A stretch of DNA of 16,963 nt from CAKOSP01 sp964549115. Lineage in GTDB: Bacteria > Bacillota_I > Bacilli_A > RF39 > UBA660. Location of the stretch: the NCBI GenBank assembly GCA_964549115.1, contig CAZJTX010000016.1:1-16963 (forward strand). The letters run 5' to 3'. Positions 1-7,931 of this stretch are shown piece after piece (within the stretch, counting starts at the first letter, position 1; each line of letters begins with the position of its first letter). The translations under genes and the position numbers were made by a program. The notes beneath the pieces were generated by a model. That model was not told where the DNA came from and searched no databases. It worked only from the letters and a program-made list of their open reading frames with translations.

Positions 1-13
1 TACTATTTTTCAT
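1..13 (-). CDS. Start of a further gene, cut by the left window edge
   Basis: An ATG at 13-11 reads M-K-N-S before the window ends. It is preceded by a strong Shine-Dalgarno sequence (GAAGGTGA, about 18-25) at normal spacing and begins 26 bases after the stop codon of the prepilin-type gene, with no terminator between. This indicates a further gene in the same operon. Only four residues are visible, so no function can be assigned. The ribosome binding site is the main support. Confidence 0.6.
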
Positions 14-39
14 AAATTCACCTTCTTTGAATTTTTAAA

Positions 40-1395
40 TTAATTATTTATTTTATAAGCTATAGTAGCTTTATACGAATAAAGATGTTCATCTCCACCT
101 TTATATACTGTACCACTATAATTTTGTTCCCATATTCTAGTATCATAACCAGGTTTTGTTACATATCCAGCGTATCTATACACTCTAGTGTCTGATGCTG
201 GTCTTGTAACAACTCCGCTAAAAGAATATTTCCAATACCTTGTCCAATCATATTTTTGTCCAATATAAGGATTAGGAATAGTACTGTAATGTGGGTCTTC
301 TTTATATACCCAATCTGTATATCTTGTTAATGTGCCAGAATATCCTCCCGAATTATAATAGTAGGTACTTCCTCTATTTGATTTTGAACTGCTTAGATGA
401 GCCCATCCGCTTGCTCTATATTCCATATGCCAAGTACTCCAACCATCAGATAATGTTACATCAGCGACAAATGAATCTTCTGGAGTATAGCTACCACTAT
501 AAACATAACGAGTTAAAGTGCCTGAGTATCCTCCCGAATTATAATTACTACTAGTTTGACCACTTACATATTTAGTATCGTCTTCTACATACTCGCCGCT
601 AATGACAGTAGAAGAACCGTTTTTATCTAATGTTCCACTGTATTCACCATCGTCATAATAATATGTAATATCAAATGTATTAAAATTCGAAGTACTGCTT
701 GCATTTTCTTCCCTACTATAAAACTGTGAATTCCATTGAGTTGAAGTTGGGATGCCTTCACTAAATGAGATTGTTATATCATCTTGGTTTGTTGTATAAG
801 AACTTATACCGGTATCGGATTTGACCGAATTAACCTTATATAAATTATTTATCGTAACAGTATGATTTTGAGTACTTTGTAATGAAGGATCAAACGCTAC
901 AACTTTGTAAAGATAGGTTCTCAAAGGATGATTATTGACTTTATTTGATTTTCTATTATAAACCAACAATATTTGTTCATCATTCATAATAGAATTATCT
1001 ATTGGATTTATAATGTTATCTTTATCATCAAAATCGTAATATCCCTCATCAGCTAAAGTTTTAAGGGACATTATATAACATTCATCAGTTTCTTCTAAAC
1101 CTTCTTCGATACAATCTACAGAAGTTATTTTATCTGTACAACTTTTTGTTCTAAAACATTCTAAATTATCATGTGCCCATAATTTAACACTTTGATTAGC
1201 ACTGTCAATTTTTATGTTATACATGTTTTCTTTAGTTTTGTGACTTGACGAATTAAAGGCAAGCACTCCAATTGTAGAAATTATTACAATTATAACCATG
1301 ATTACCAACAATTCAACTAATGTAAATCCTTTTTTAGTTTTCTTTTTTTTGTTTATCGGATTAATTTTTATGTTATTTTTCCCTTTAAATATCAT
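40..1395 (-). CDS. Large prepilin-type (type IV pilin-like) surface protein with repeated Tyr/Gly modules
   Basis: 451 residues. A basic leader rich in Lys ends in KKG, followed by the prepilin cleavage/methylation signature G-FTLVE (cleavage after Gly23, Glu at +5) and a hydrophobic helix at about 24-48. This is the class III signal cut by a prepilin peptidase. Residues about 50-190 look like a globular pilin domain with four cysteines (about 79-110) that could form disulfides. The C-terminal half is rich in Tyr, Ser, Gly and Thr. It holds two near-identical modules (YNSGGYSGTLTR at about 285-296 and 347-358), a degenerate third copy (DDGEYSGTL) and a tail with SGVVTRP/AGYVTKP/SGTVYKG units, likely beta-strand repeats. 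It is far longer than an ordinary pilin or pseudopilin (about 120-200 residues). It follows the 1417-2133 gene by 21 bases. It could be a surface adhesin or minor pilin; the exact role is unknown and no pilus assembly ATPase or peptidase is in view. Confidence 0.8.
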   Translation of the reverse strand: MIFKGKNNIKINPINKKKKTKKGFTLVELLVIMVIIVIISTIGVLAFNSSSHKTKENMYNIKIDSANQSVKLWAHDNLECFRTKSCTDKITSVDCIEEGLEETDECYIMSLKTLADEGYYDFDDKDNIINPIDNSIMNDEQILLVYNRKSNKVNNHPLRTYLYKVVAFDPSLQSTQNHTVTINNLYKVNSVKSDTGISSYTTNQDDITISFSEGIPTSTQWNSQFYSREENASSTSNFNTFDITYYYDDGEYSGTLDKNGSSTVISGEYVEDDTKYVSGQTSSNYNSGGYSGTLTRYVYSGSYTPEDSFVADVTLSDGWSTWHMEYRASGWAHLSSSKSNRGSTYYYNSGGYSGTLTRYTDWVYKEDPHYSTIPNPYIGQKYDWTRYWKYSFSGVVTRPASDTRVYRYAGYVTKPGYDTRIWEQNYSGTVYKGGDEHLYSYKATIAYKINN

Positions 1396-1416
1396 ACTTA
1401 CAATCCCAATTGTATT

Positions 1417-2133
1417 TTATATTCCAAAATTAAAAATATAATCTTCTATTTTATCTGTGTCTTCGCCTGAGACGATTTGTAATTTTAGAGTCATAATTCC
1501 TTCTTCTAAATTAGGAAAAGTAATTATGCCTTTTGATTCTTCACCAGAAGGTATTTGTTTGAAATTTGCTGGATATTTGGCTTTTAAATTAGGTTGATAT
1601 TTAAATTCTTTTTCTTCTTCATCTTCATATGAAACTAATATTGCATCTTCAAGTAATAAATCAATTTTTCCTTCACCCATATTAGCTACTGTAATATATA
1701 TTCTTGTTTCAGTTTTCGAAAGTTCAACATTTTCAAACGTTACTATATATCCAAATTGAGCATGAATTTGTCCTTGTTCTTTTGATTTTATCGTTGGTGA
1801 GTACTCTTCAATATAAGAAGTTTTAACCATGTTTTCAGCATTAACTTCAATTGCCTTTCTTTTTAATTGTTTGCCAGTTACTTTAACATAGTCGTTTTTT
1901 GTAAATTTTGAAGAATCATAATTAACAATAACTTTTACAAAGTCTTCTTCTCCCTCTAAATTATCAACTTCTATTTCATAACCGTTTTTTAATACTTTTA
2001 CTATTTCCCCAGTAAAAATATTTGTTTTTACATCTTTGGGAGATTTAAATAATTTTAACCCCACAAAAATGATTGCTGGTATTAATACAATAACAGCGAT
2101 TAGAATAAAAATTTTTGTTTTCTTTGATTTCAT
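1417..2133 (-). CDS. Membrane-anchored extracellular protein with probable DUF4352-like beta domain
   Basis: 238 residues. A short basic start (MKSKKTK) and one hydrophobic helix (about 8-29) without a lipobox suggest an N-terminal anchor with the rest outside the cell. Residues about 40-95 (TGEIVKVLKNGYEIEV... VKVTGK) resemble a small OB-like beta barrel. Residues about 120-238 (G-Y-I-V-T-F-E-N-V-E ... Y-I-T-V-A-N-M-G ... G-I-I-T-F-P-N) resemble the immunoglobulin-like DUF4352 fold found in many Gram-positive surface proteins. The start has a good ribosome binding site (AAAGGTGA). It lies directly upstream of the prepilin-type gene, so a shared surface role is plausible. Domain names are recalled from sequence pattern, not searched; no enzymatic residues are visible. 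Confidence 0.7.
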   Translation of the reverse strand: MKSKKTKIFILIAVIVLIPAIIFVGLKLFKSPKDVKTNIFTGEIVKVLKNGYEIEVDNLEGEEDFVKVIVNYDSSKFTKNDYVKVTGKQLKRKAIEVNAENMVKTSYIEEYSPTIKSKEQGQIHAQFGYIVTFENVELSKTETRIYITVANMGEGKIDLLLEDAILVSYEDEEEKEFKYQPNLKAKYPANFKQIPSGEESKGIITFPNLEEGIMTLKLQIVSGEDTDKIEDYIFNFGI

Positions 2134-2137
2134 TTTA

Positions 2138-2186
2138 TCTTCACCTTTCTATTATAAGAATAGCATAATTGCTTATATTAGGCAAT
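2138..2186 (-). promoter_or_regulatory. Possible promoter for the surface-protein operon
   Basis: Read on the minus strand, a TTGCCT element and a TATTCT element are separated by 17 bases just downstream of the terminator at 2187-2218. An alternative TATAAT sits closer to the ribosome binding site. The match is only moderate, but an operon starting with the 2133 gene needs a promoter here because the upstream gene is terminated. Confidence 0.35.
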
Positions 2187-2218
2187 AAAAAAAAGATAAA
2201 TATCTAAATATTAATCTT
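2187..2218 (-). terminator. Rho-independent terminator after the carboxypeptidase locus
   Basis: On the minus strand an 11-bp stem with one mismatch (arms 2193-2203 and 2208-2218, loop of four) is followed by eight consecutive T residues. The stem is made almost only of A-T pairs, so strength is uncertain. It lies 50 bases after the stop codon of the upstream gene. Confidence 0.6.
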
Positions 2219-2268
2219 AGTTTTTATAATTCATAATTGTCTTCTTTATAACTATTTATTTTTACAAA

Positions 2269-3489
2269 TTATATGTTTGCTTTTTTACGTTTCTGTACTA
2301 TGAGTGAAATCAATATTATTATCGTTATAGAAACAAATATTATTAAATAAAGCAAATCCATAATATGTGTATTATATAAGATATCTCTTGTACTAAATAT
2401 TTCCTTTTCATACAACAATTCATCAGTATAATATATTTTCAAATTACCTAATTTTGTATTTTTAACCATATCGTCTTCAATTACTGTGGGTCCATCATAT
2501 AAAATATGAATATAATCTTTACTAAAACTTTTATCTGAATAATACGTTAAATCTTGATCTATAAAATATTTTATATTATCTTGATCTTTGACATCTACTT
2601 CTAAAATCAAATCACCTTCATTATAAATGTTATGGTACTTAAAATTTTCTTGATAATATAAATATGTTTTAATGGCATCTTTTAAATGAATGGGATTTTT
2701 TTGCTTTGTACCACCCCCCGATGTAATAAACATATAATTAATTTCATTAATTGAATCGTAATAAACACTAGCCAAAGACAACCCCGCTTTTCTTGTATAA
2801 CCTGTTTTTGAACCGACTATATTACTTAGGTCGTATTTTTTATTATTATAGAAATTGATTGATGGTTGAATTGATAATGAGTTATCGCTAAGGGTATATG
2901 TTTTAGTTTTAAACAATTCCATAAATTCATTGTTTTGCAGCGCATAATTTAATATTATACTAACATCATTTAAGGTACTATAGGTAGACTTATCATCTAG
3001 GCCAATAGGATTACCAAATGATGTGTTTGTAAGTTTTAATTCTTTTGCTTTATCATTCATTAATTGTACAAAGTCTTCTTCTGTATCAGCAATACTTAAA
3101 ACTAAAGTTCTAGTTGCATCAGCAGCACTTACAATAAATGTTGCATACAATACATCTTTAATTGTTAAAGTTTGTCCTGGTTTTAATCCTATGACATATG
3201 CATTTTGTTCTGCCAAGCCTTTTAACGTTTTATTTGTAATAACAACTTTTTCATCGTAATTATTTATATTTTCAATAGCTACAATAGATGTCATAATTTT
3301 AGTTAGACTAGCAACACTAACAATTTTGTCTTTGTTTTATTCAGCCACTATTGTAAAATCATTCATATTAATTAATAATCCATTATTGCTTTCTATGTTT
3401 AAAGAATAAGCATTAGAGCACATGAAAAACACAACTATAATAGTTAAGATTTTTAAAAATATTGATTGTTTAATTATATTGTTACTCAT
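2269..3489 (-). pseudogene. D-alanyl-D-alanine carboxypeptidase (PBP5/DacA family) interrupted by an in-frame TAA
   Basis: Reading from the ATG at 3489 gives a signal-anchor helix (residues about 8-27), a mature start (LNIESNNGLLINMNDFTIVAE), then TAA at 3339-3337. The same frame continues with NKDKIVSVASLTKIM and runs intact to 2269. The S11-protease motifs are SLTK (serine at 3309-3307), SAA in the place of SxN (3129-3121), and KTG (2808-2800). A C-terminal membrane helix ends the protein, as in low-molecular-weight PBPs. The family trims the terminal D-Ala from peptidoglycan stem peptides at the outer membrane face. The stop falls ten codons before the active-site serine. Restarting at the next ATG (3294) would lose both serine and lysine of SxxK and has no ribosome binding site. 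A single A-to-T change of AAA (Lys) would create this stop. It is a recent nonsense mutation, an assembly error, or less likely readthrough. Confidence 0.85.
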
Positions 3490-3497
3490 ATAAATTA

Positions 3498-3503
3498 ATT
3501 ATA
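3498..3503 (-). promoter_or_regulatory. -10 box of the carboxypeptidase locus, possible leaderless transcript
   Basis: On the minus strand TATAAT ends only eight bases before the ATG at 3489, and there is no Shine-Dalgarno sequence upstream of that ATG. If this hexamer is used, transcription would begin within a base or two of the start codon, giving a leaderless mRNA. No convincing -35 element is seen. Confidence 0.4.
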
Positions 3504-3589
3504 CACAACTATTCAATATATTCATATTGTTTTGTGAAAAATCATATTAATGTTATTAATTAATGTCTTCATTATTAAAAATAAATTTA

Positions 3590-3598
3590 TGATATAAT
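3590..3598 (+). promoter_or_regulatory. Extended -10 promoter of thyX
   Basis: TGATATAAT is a perfect extended -10 (TGnTATAAT). The expected start of transcription is about 3604-3606, leaving a leader of about ten bases that holds the GGTGA ribosome binding site. The -35 region is weak, as is common with extended -10 promoters. Confidence 0.6.
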
Positions 3599-3615
3599 AA
3601 TTTTTGGTGATATCA

Positions 3616-4782
3616 ATGAAAATAGAATTATTAGATAATTTATATGTAGAGGATAACAAATTCAACCAAAATAAGGCTTATGCTTTTGCTGGAAGAGCTG
3701 CGGGTATATGTTATAACAAAGATGGTTATTCCGCTTTATTAGATGAAGATTTATCTAAAACTTTAAAAAGAGCTGAGAGTACTCTTGTAACAGGTCATCA
3801 TAGTGTGTACGATCATATACACTTAAGTTTTTATTTTAAAAATATGCCAAAAATATTAACAATGATATTAAACAATGAAAAAATGTATACTACAAGTGAA
3901 AAATCAGGTAGATATACTAATATGACCAGTGATGCGTTATCCAAATTAGAAATAGATTTATATAATAAGTGGTTAAATATATTAAAAAAAGAAATCAAAG
4001 ATAAATACGGATATTATTATAAAGATTTTAAAATAAATACATTAGCCCAAGAAAATGCTAGATATTTAATAAATATATTTATGCCTACCGAATTGATTTA
4101 CACAACTTCTTTGAGACAAATCAATTTAATTGCAGCGATGTTATATGAATATTGTATGAATAATAATACTGAGCTATCGAATCAATTAATTCCATATATT
4201 CATGATTTTATAGATCAATTACATAATCTAAATGTTCTAGATGAAAGATTAATGATTAATGAAAAAGAAAGAAAATTATCTATTTTTAATAATCAAAACA
4301 ATATCACAGAATATTTTAATAATAATTATCAAGTTAAATATGAAGGATCTTTTATTTATTATGCTCAAGCTCATAGACATAGAACTATTAATTATAGTTT
4401 AAATGAAAAGCCTGAAAAGTCATACATAATACCACCTATAATTGAAGATAAAGATTATTTATTAAATGAGTGGCTAAACGATTTAAACAAGTTAAATGAT
4501 TTAATAATTCAAGGAGAATTAATAGATATTGTTGAACATGGAAGTTATGAAAACTTCATTTTAAAAACAAAAGAAAGGTTATGTACATATACTCAATTAG
4601 AAACAATGTTAATTACAAAAGAGATATTAAATAAATATAACGAAGAATTACACAAAACTAATCATCCTCTAAAAGATGATATTGTTAATTATTTAAAAGG
4701 TGCTAGATGTACATTCCCAGATTATACTTGCTTAGATAGATGTAATTTTAAAGAAGGTATAACATTGGTTAGAAAAATATAA
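3616..4782 (+). CDS. thyX: Flavin-dependent thymidylate synthase, enlarged ThyX
   Basis: Methylates dUMP to dTMP using methylene-tetrahydrofolate, FAD and NADPH. The ATG at 3616 is chosen over upstream TTG/GTG codons because GGTGA (3606-3610) sits at correct spacing before it. The 388 residues contain the ThyX signature RHRTINYSLNE at about 254-264. The first 200 residues also look ThyX-like: FAGRAAGICY, GHHSVYDH (about 60-67), EKSGRYT, and a segment ARYLINIFMPTE followed by LRQINL. The arginine-histidine core is missing there, suggesting a duplicated domain with one degenerate half. The tail carries three cysteines (RCTFPDYTCLDRC) like the C-terminal cysteine cluster of some ThyX proteins. 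Classical ThyX is about 220-250 residues. It is the only plus-strand gene and is flanked by its own promoter and terminator. No thyA is seen. Confidence 0.85.
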   Translation: MKIELLDNLYVEDNKFNQNKAYAFAGRAAGICYNKDGYSALLDEDLSKTLKRAESTLVTGHHSVYDHIHLSFYFKNMPKILTMILNNEKMYTTSEKSGRYTNMTSDALSKLEIDLYNKWLNILKKEIKDKYGYYYKDFKINTLAQENARYLINIFMPTELIYTTSLRQINLIAAMLYEYCMNNNTELSNQLIPYIHDFIDQLHNLNVLDERLMINEKERKLSIFNNQNNITEYFNNNYQVKYEGSFIYYAQAHRHRTINYSLNEKPEKSYIIPPIIEDKDYLLNEWLNDLNKLNDLIIQGELIDIVEHGSYENFILKTKERLCTYTQLETMLITKEILNKYNEELHKTNHPLKDDIVNYLKGARCTFPDYTCLDRCNFKEGITLVRKI

Positions 4783-4788
4783 CAAATT

Positions 4789-4820
4789 AAAACACACCCT
4801 CATCCAACAGTGTGTTTTTA
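4789..4820. terminator. Bidirectional Rho-independent terminator between thyX and mgtA
   Basis: A perfect 9-bp stem (AAAACACAC at 4789-4797, GTGTGTTTT at 4810-4818) encloses a 12-base loop, with T-rich flanks on both strands. It starts seven bases after the thyX stop and lies downstream of the convergent mgtA gene, so it can serve both. Confidence 0.8.
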
Positions 4821-4856
4821 ATTTATATGATTTTATTTGTATAATATAAACATATA

Positions 4857-7445
4857 TTAATATAATTCGTTATATTTTTTTACATAAAATATTTTTACTA
4901 TTTCAGTTAATATTAAATATAATGTTATTATTAAAACAACAATAAATATATATGATATTGGCATTGCAACTAATCCAAACATTTTTCCTATCCCCATATA
5001 AGGTATAGCTATTCCAATTATTGAAATAAATAAAGTTAAATATAATAATATTTTAGATGTTTTACTTTTATAAAAAGGTGACTTTTTAGTGCGTATAACA
5101 TAAATTATTAACGTTTGAGACACAACACCCATCATAAACCATCCTGATTGAAATAGAGCTTGATTAGCTACAGAATTTGCTCCAATAACAATCCATAGTA
5201 CTGCAAAAGTAATAAAATCAAATATTGAACTTGTAGGACCAAACCAAATTGTAAATTTTAACATATTATCAATATTCCACCTTTTAGGTTTTTGTAAATA
5301 TTCATCATCTACTTTATCAAAAGATATCCCCATTTGAGATATATCATATAATAAATTTTGTAATAATATTTGAATAGGCAAAATTGGTAAAAAAGGAATA
5401 AATATACTTGCTACTATAAAACTTATCATATTTCCAACATTTGAACTAATAGACATATTTAAGTATTTCATTATGTTTGCAAATACCTTTCTACCTTCAA
5501 CTATACCTTCTTCTAAAACTAATAAGCTTTTTTCTAATAAAACGATATTAGCAGTTTCTTTTGCTATTTCTACTGCACCATCAACCGATATTCCCACATC
5601 AGCTTGTTTCAAAGCTGGAGCATCATTTATACCATCACCCATATAACCAACTACGTGGTCATTTTTTTGTAAAGCTTTTATAATTCTTGCTTTTTCAAGC
5701 GGTGCTATTTTTGAAAAAAGTGTTACTTTCTCAACCACTTTTTCTAAATCATGATCTGACATATTTTTAATATCATCACCGTTTAATGTATATTTTGTTT
5801 TTATTCCAACTGCACTACACACGTTTTTAGCTACTGCCTCATTATCACCTGTTATGACTTTAGTTTGAACACCATGATCCCTTAAAAGTTTAATAGCTTC
5901 TTTTGCACTTTCTTTAGGAGGATCTAAAAAAGATACAAATCCAACTATGGTCATATCTAACTCGTCACTTCTACTAAATTCATCTACTCCCCTTATATCC
6001 TTATCTTTTATAGCAACAGTAATAACTCTTAAACCTTTTTTATTTAAATCATTAGATACTTTAATAATATTGTTTTTAAATTTTTCATCTATTAAAATTT
6101 TTTCATTATTTATTAAAGCATATTTAGAAATTGCAAGTATTTCTTCTGACGCTCCTTTAGTTATAAGAATTTTAGAATTAAATTCATTTTTTAAAACCAC
6201 TGACATTCTTCTAGCTTTAAAGTCAAATGGTATTTCATCTACTTTATTATATTTAGTTAAGGTGTTATTTAAATTGTTTTTCTCTGCTCTATTAATAATA
6301 GCGATATCAAGTAAGTTTTTTAATCCGGTTTGATAATAACTATTTAAATAAGCATAATTTAAAACACTGAGATCCTCTTCTCCTAGTGGATTTAAATATT
6401 CTTCCAATATTATTTTATCTTCTGTTATTGTACCGGTTTTATCAGTACAAAGAATATCAATTGCTCCTAAATTTTGAATACTATTTAAGTTTTTAACTAT
6501 TACTTTTTTTTTGGACATAGTTATTAAACCTTTTGCTAGATTAGAATTAATAATCATAGGTAACAATTCAGGCGTTGTTCCCACTGCTACTGTTAGAGCA
6601 AATAAAAATGCGGTAAGAATTGATCCTTTATTAAAATAATTTATCATAAACACAACTGGAGTCAATATTAAAGTAAACTTTATAAGTAATGAACTTACCT
6701 TTTTTATACCTTTATCAAAAGAAGTTTCAATTGTTATATCTTCCATTTCTTTTGTCATATTAGCCAAATAAGTATTGTCCCCTGTAGCAACTACAATTCC
6801 TTTTGCTGTACCACTTATAACATCTGTTCCTAGTAAACAAATATTATCTAAATCAAACACATTTTTTGTGTTTTTACTATTTACTATTTTTTCAACTGGT
6901 TCTGATTCACCAGTAAAAGTTGATTGACTTACGAATAAATCTTTTGCTTCTAAAATTCTAATATCAGCTGGTATTATATCTCCCGCAGATAATTTAATAA
7001 TATCTCCGACAACTACATTTTCAAGATGTATTTCTCTTTCCTTATTATTTCTAATAACAGCGGTGGTGTTTATAACTAATTCTTTTAATTTGTTTAAAGA
7101 AGTAATTGATTTTTTTTCTTGAACAAATTGAATAATACCACTTATAAAAATTATGGATGATAAGATAATTACCGCCGAAAAATCTTTTTCTGACGCAAAT
7201 ATAATATCAGTAAATAAAGATACTATTATTATAAAAAACAATAACCCATTAAAATAATTAACAAATGAATTTACAAATAATTTTAAATTGGAATCTTTTT
7301 TTTCTTCTTTAATTAAATTTTTACCATTTTTTTCTAATAACGATTTAGCTCTTTTTGAGGAATAACCTTCTATAGTGGTATTATATTTATTAAATAGCTC
7401 ATCATTATTTAGTTTACTATTTTGAATTAATTTATTTTCAACCAT
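4857..7445 (-). CDS. mgtA: Magnesium-importing P-type ATPase (type IIIB)
   Basis: 862 residues. P-type ATPase motifs are in order: TGES of the actuator domain (about 178-181), phosphorylated aspartate in DKTGT (Asp335), KGASEE in the nucleotide-binding domain, and GDGIND (about 603-608). Type IIIB (MgtA/MgtB) character is shown by TPELLPMIINSNLAKG before the phosphorylation site, PFDFKARRMS, and the C-terminal QSGWFMMG...SQTL...RTKKSPF segment. About ten membrane helices are expected. The start at 7445 is preferred over an in-frame ATG at 7472 because AAAGGAG (7457-7451) lies six bases before it, right at the stop codon of the upstream lipoprotein gene. The two genes form an operon with a 10-base gap. 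No M-box riboswitch fits upstream of the operon. The protein would import Mg2+ at the expense of ATP. Confidence 0.92.
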   Translation of the reverse strand: MVENKLIQNSKLNNDELFNKYNTTIEGYSSKRAKSLLEKNGKNLIKEEKKDSNLKLFVNSFVNYFNGLLFFIIIVSLFTDIIFASEKDFSAVIILSSIIFISGIIQFVQEKKSITSLNKLKELVINTTAVIRNNKEREIHLENVVVGDIIKLSAGDIIPADIRILEAKDLFVSQSTFTGESEPVEKIVNSKNTKNVFDLDNICLLGTDVISGTAKGIVVATGDNTYLANMTKEMEDITIETSFDKGIKKVSSLLIKFTLILTPVVFMINYFNKGSILTAFLFALTVAVGTTPELLPMIINSNLAKGLITMSKKKVIVKNLNSIQNLGAIDILCTDKTGTITEDKIILEEYLNPLGEEDLSVLNYAYLNSYYQTGLKNLLDIAIINRAEKNNLNNTLTKYNKVDEIPFDFKARRMSVVLKNEFNSKILITKGASEEILAISKYALINNEKILIDEKFKNNIIKVSNDLNKKGLRVITVAIKDKDIRGVDEFSRSDELDMTIVGFVSFLDPPKESAKEAIKLLRDHGVQTKVITGDNEAVAKNVCSAVGIKTKYTLNGDDIKNMSDHDLEKVVEKVTLFSKIAPLEKARIIKALQKNDHVVGYMGDGINDAPALKQADVGISVDGAVEIAKETANIVLLEKSLLVLEEGIVEGRKVFANIMKYLNMSISSNVGNMISFIVASIFIPFLPILPIQILLQNLLYDISQMGISFDKVDDEYLQKPKRWNIDNMLKFTIWFGPTSSIFDFITFAVLWIVIGANSVANQALFQSGWFMMGVVSQTLIIYVIRTKKSPFYKSKTSKILLYLTLFISIIGIAIPYMGIGKMFGLVAMPISYIFIVVLIITLYLILTEIVKIFYVKKYNELY

Positions 7446-7455
7446 TTTAACTCCT

Positions 7456-7866
7456 TTAATTAAATTGATCAATTATTTTTTGATCAACAACTTTTTTATA
7501 TGTTTTAATATAATTGTTTGTTTCACAATTAAGAATTAATGTATCATCAACTATATTGATTTTTATAAACCCATCATAATTATGAGTGTTTTTATTACCG
7601 ACTAGTTTTTTCATACTAAAATAATAGATATCTCCTTCTTTTTCATAGTATATACTGCTATGTTTAAAGTTTTTATCGTCAGATTTTTCTATAAATACTA
7701 TTTCAGTACTTGTATATTTTAAATATGATTTACCAGATTCAATTTCAAAAATTTCACCACTATAATCCCTTTTAACTTCTTCCCATATTTCACCTTCAAA
7801 AGAAGAGGTAGTACACCCAGTCAATAATATTAATGATAATACTATCAAAATTACTTTTCTTTTCAT
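7456..7866 (-). CDS. Small lipoprotein of unknown function, first gene of the mgtA operon
   Basis: 136 residues. The N-terminus is a lipoprotein signal: MKRK, a hydrophobic core, and lipobox L-T-G-C with Cys18 as the lipidated residue. The mature part is small, rich in Lys, Asp, Glu and Tyr, and looks like alternating beta strands, giving a compact surface domain anchored outside the membrane. No known family is recognised. The start has AGGTGA at good spacing and its own extended -10 promoter. The stop codon overlaps the ribosome binding site of mgtA, so the two are probably co-translated. A role around the Mg2+ transporter is possible but is only inferred from position. Confidence 0.75.
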   Translation of the reverse strand: MKRKVILIVLSLILLTGCTTSSFEGEIWEEVKRDYSGEIFEIESGKSYLKYTSTEIVFIEKSDDKNFKHSSIYYEKEGDIYYFSMKKLVGNKNTHNYDGFIKINIVDDTLILNCETNNYIKTYKKVVDQKIIDQFN

Positions 7867-7883
7867 GATTTCACCTAATTATA

Positions 7884-7892
7884 ATTATAGCA
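7884..7892 (-). promoter_or_regulatory. Extended -10 promoter of the lipoprotein-mgtA operon
   Basis: On the minus strand TGCTATAAT is a perfect extended -10 element. It sits 18 bases before the start codon and directly after the terminator of the upstream flavoprotein gene. The -35 region falls in the T tract of that terminator and is poor. Confidence 0.6.
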
Positions 7893-7907
7893 TAATATAA
7901 CATCATT

Positions 7908-7931
7908 AAAAAAAGTCTTATATTAAGACTT
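7908..7931 (-). terminator. Rho-independent terminator overlapping the end of the flavoprotein gene
   Basis: A perfect 8-bp stem (AAGTCTTA at 7931-7924 on the minus strand, TAAGACTT at 7920-7913) with a three-base loop is followed by a run of T. The stop codon at 7925-7923 lies inside the hairpin. Confidence 0.85.

Noticed and set aside
3023..3259. Plus-strand open frame inside the carboxypeptidase locus
   Set aside because: It lies antisense to a recognisable S11 family frame, has no ribosome binding site and an unremarkable composition.
2269..3294. Carboxypeptidase as a complete gene starting at ATG 3294
   Set aside because: This start is inside the SLTKIM motif, lacks a ribosome binding site, and removes the signal anchor and catalytic SxxK; the family sequence clearly continues upstream past the TAA.
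5947..6333. Plus-strand open frame of 128 codons inside mgtA
   Set aside because: It is antisense to strongly conserved ATPase sequence and is a by-product of low-GC codon use.
7867..7922. M-box magnesium riboswitch before the mgtA operon
   Set aside because: The gap of about 55 bases is filled by a terminator and promoter; there is no room for the riboswitch of about 160 bases.
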